A DNA stretch of 15,336 nt from CAZTJA01 sp964613745 (GTDB lineage: Bacteria; Desulfobacterota; Desulfomonilia; Desulfomonilales; Desulfomonilaceae): the NCBI GenBank assembly GCA_964613745.1, contig CAZTJA010000074.1, positions 1 through 15,336 of the forward strand, written 5' to 3'. This document shows positions 14,095 through 15,336 of this stretch, piece by piece. The stretch's first letter is position 1. Each line of letters opens with the position of its first letter. Below the pieces are notes generated by a model. It was not told the origin of the DNA and did no database searches. It worked only from the letters and a program-made list of their open reading frames with translations. A program made the position numbers and the translations under genes.

Positions 14095-14781
14095 ATGGAC
14101 TCTAAATTATCCAGGGAAGAGATACTCAAAAAGTTAGGTGAATTAGGTAAACAGGAAAAATGGTTTCATTCAATTTATCTGGGAGATGGGCTGTATACCA
14201 CGGAAGTCGTGTATCCACACCTTCAGCAGCTCTGGGATGATTTTTATCTAAAATTCGGCAATTTATCGGGTAAATCTGTGCTGGACATAGGATGCAATGC
14301 AGGGTTCTTCAGTGTAGCCGCCAAAAAACATGGCGCCGAAAAAGTTGTTGGAATCGACATGTCGGAAGGTTTTCTAGACCAGGCAAGATTTGTGGCGGAT
14401 GTACTCAATTTGGATATTGAATATCGGAAACTATCCGTTTATGACCTGGATTCTCTAGGCAGGAGGTTCGATCTCATATTCTGCCTCGGGGTCATATACC
14501 ATTGTTCGAACCCATTCTTGGCTATAAGCAATGTTTACAAATTGTGTAATGTAGGAGCCGTCTTCGAGTCAGAACTTTGCTCGTTGGGAGGACACGACGA
14601 TCGTCCATTATGGGAATTTGTTTTTCCAGGGTTCAGTAATGACACAATACACGATAGACATTTCAACTGGTGGTTTCCAAACCGTTTGGGACTTGAGAAT
14701 ATGCTCAGAGCGTCAGGGTTCGGTACAGTTGAGAAAATTCATGCTCGAGATTCCAGAATCGCCTATTACTGCACTAAATAA
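14095..14781 (+). CDS. Class I SAM-dependent methyltransferase (CmoB/DUF1698-like)
   Basis: A 228-residue Rossmann-fold methyltransferase. Motif I is VLDIGCNAGFFS (62-73), the acidic SAM-ribose ligand lies in GIDMS (86-90, Asp88), and FDLIFCLGVIYHCSNP (125-140) is motif IV with the LGVxYH signature shared with tRNA wobble-uridine CmoB-type and DUF1698 proteins. The N-terminus (WFHSIYLGDGLYTT) resembles the substrate-side segment of that group. It is shorter than CmoB (about 320 residues), so a different substrate, possibly a small molecule or glycan, is likely. The frame is open to 13936 inside the PRC gene, but the ATG at 14095 has GGAGA 4 nt upstream and starts a sensible protein. Being placed after a terminator suggests separate or attenuated expression. 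Confidence 0.83.
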   Translation: MDSKLSREEILKKLGELGKQEKWFHSIYLGDGLYTTEVVYPHLQQLWDDFYLKFGNLSGKSVLDIGCNAGFFSVAAKKHGAEKVVGIDMSEGFLDQARFVADVLNLDIEYRKLSVYDLDSLGRRFDLIFCLGVIYHCSNPFLAISNVYKLCNVGAVFESELCSLGGHDDRPLWEFVFPGFSNDTIHDRHFNWWFPNRLGLENMLRASGFGTVEKIHARDSRIAYYCTK

Positions 14782-14830
14782 GATTTCTGTACTAGGTAAT
14801 TTAAGGTTCTGTGAAGGTAACGAATTTGGG

Positions 14831-15336
14831 TCAGCAGAATCCTTCCTGAGAAATCGCTAGAAGGTCGATAACCTTGCGGAGATTGACCAAGCCTCCTTCA
14901 CTTACCGAGGTGATCTGAAACCCGGCATAGTAAGTCCCATCCAATTCTTTCCTTGACCAGCGGCATTCTGCTTCTACTTCAAACGAATGGGAATCCGACA
15001 ACCCGTCGGCGTCAATCATCAATCTCTTTATTTCACCTGGTTTGACTTCCAGTCCGGTAATCTGAAGTCCCTTTTCCGTAATGTCACTTAACCGGCCGGC
15101 TTCGGATCCATTTTGATCCAAATCTCTGACCGGCAATTCAATGACCATATAATTGCGAGCAATAGACCGTCCTTTGCAGGCGTCTTGATCCCTCGTCTCA
15201 CCGTCGTCCCGCAGGTTCTCAACGTGAACAAGTGGGTCGTTGAATTTAAGATCTTCTGAAATTACGGGTGCGATGATGTCCGTGATTTCGCCACTTCCAA
15301 AATCCGGCTGCCGGTCCAAGCCATGACTTTCCTCAT
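14831..15336 (-). CDS. PilZ-like domain protein, 5' end beyond the window
   Basis: The minus-strand frame is open from TGA (14833-14831) to the right edge. A TTG at 15319 is a possible internal start (162 residues, preceded by GAGGAAAG), but the upstream codons remain open, so the gene is probably partial. Residues about 55-150 from that TTG resemble PilZ: RNYMVIELPVRDL, then GRLSDITEKGLQI (a variant of the D/N-x-S-x-x-G c-di-GMP motif with Thr for Ser), then ECRWSRKELDGTYYAGFQI, the typical late strand pair. The RxxxR motif that contacts c-di-GMP is not clear, so binding is uncertain. It faces the methyltransferase tail-to-tail with 49 nt between. The N-terminal part has no recognised domain. 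Confidence 0.55.
   Translation of the reverse strand, partial: EESHGLDRQPDFGSGEITDIIAPVISEDLKFNDPLVHVENLRDDGETRDQDACKGRSIARNYMVIELPVRDLDQNGSEAGRLSDITEKGLQITGLEVKPGEIKRLMIDADGLSDSHSFEVEAECRWSRKELDGTYYAGFQITSVSEGGLVNLRKVIDLLAISQEGFC

Overview
The window looks like the chromosome of a Gram-negative bacterium with moderate G+C. Secreted proteins carry standard signal peptides, Shine-Dalgarno (SD) sites are mostly strong, and a five-part branched-chain-amino-acid-type (LIV/HAAT) ABC transporter has an acyl-CoA ligase gene inserted in it. That arrangement, together with an orphan LarA-like enzyme, an NHEJ-type ligase and DUF2795/PRC-barrel genes, suggests a deltaproteobacterial lineage (Desulfobacterota, syntrophic or sulfate-reducing). 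This placement is an inference from gene content; no rRNA or other marker gene is present.

Region 1 (1-7954, + strand): a short leader, with a possible divergent gene start at the extreme left edge, precedes the operon livG - acyl-CoA ligase - livH - livM - livK - livF. The first four genes overlap or nearly touch. A hairpin separates livK from livF. A small secreted LEA-14-like protein follows, and then a strong intrinsic terminator (7975-8007). Together these genes plausibly import an organic acid or amino acid and activate it with CoA.

Region 2 (8091-9875): a LarA-type (nickel-pincer lactate racemase family) enzyme on + faces a two-gene minus-strand unit. That unit consists of an unrecognised 118-residue secreted protein and a 27-codon membrane peptide (9420-9503) with its own ribosome-binding site and a glycine-zipper pattern. 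The stop codons of the LarA-like gene and the peptide abut exactly.

Region 3 (9876-10322): a regulatory interval of about 430 bp without a recognised gene. It holds a candidate minus-strand promoter flanked by palindromes and, upstream of the ligase gene, an inverted repeat whose arms recur over both possible start codons.

Region 4 (10323-14781, +): LigD is split into a phosphoesterase-ligase protein and a separate primase-polymerase protein, in the order seen inside Pseudomonas-type LigD, with no Ku gene in view. These are followed by a DUF2795 protein, a tandem PRC-barrel protein, a terminator whose T-run touches the next ribosome-binding site, and a class I methyltransferase. At the right edge a PilZ-like protein lies on the minus strand and is cut by the window end.

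No tRNA, rRNA, CRISPR array, transposase or integrase was recognised. The strongest candidates for undescribed biology are the minus-strand secreted-protein/glycine-zipper peptide pair and the repeat-built leader of the split LigD operon.
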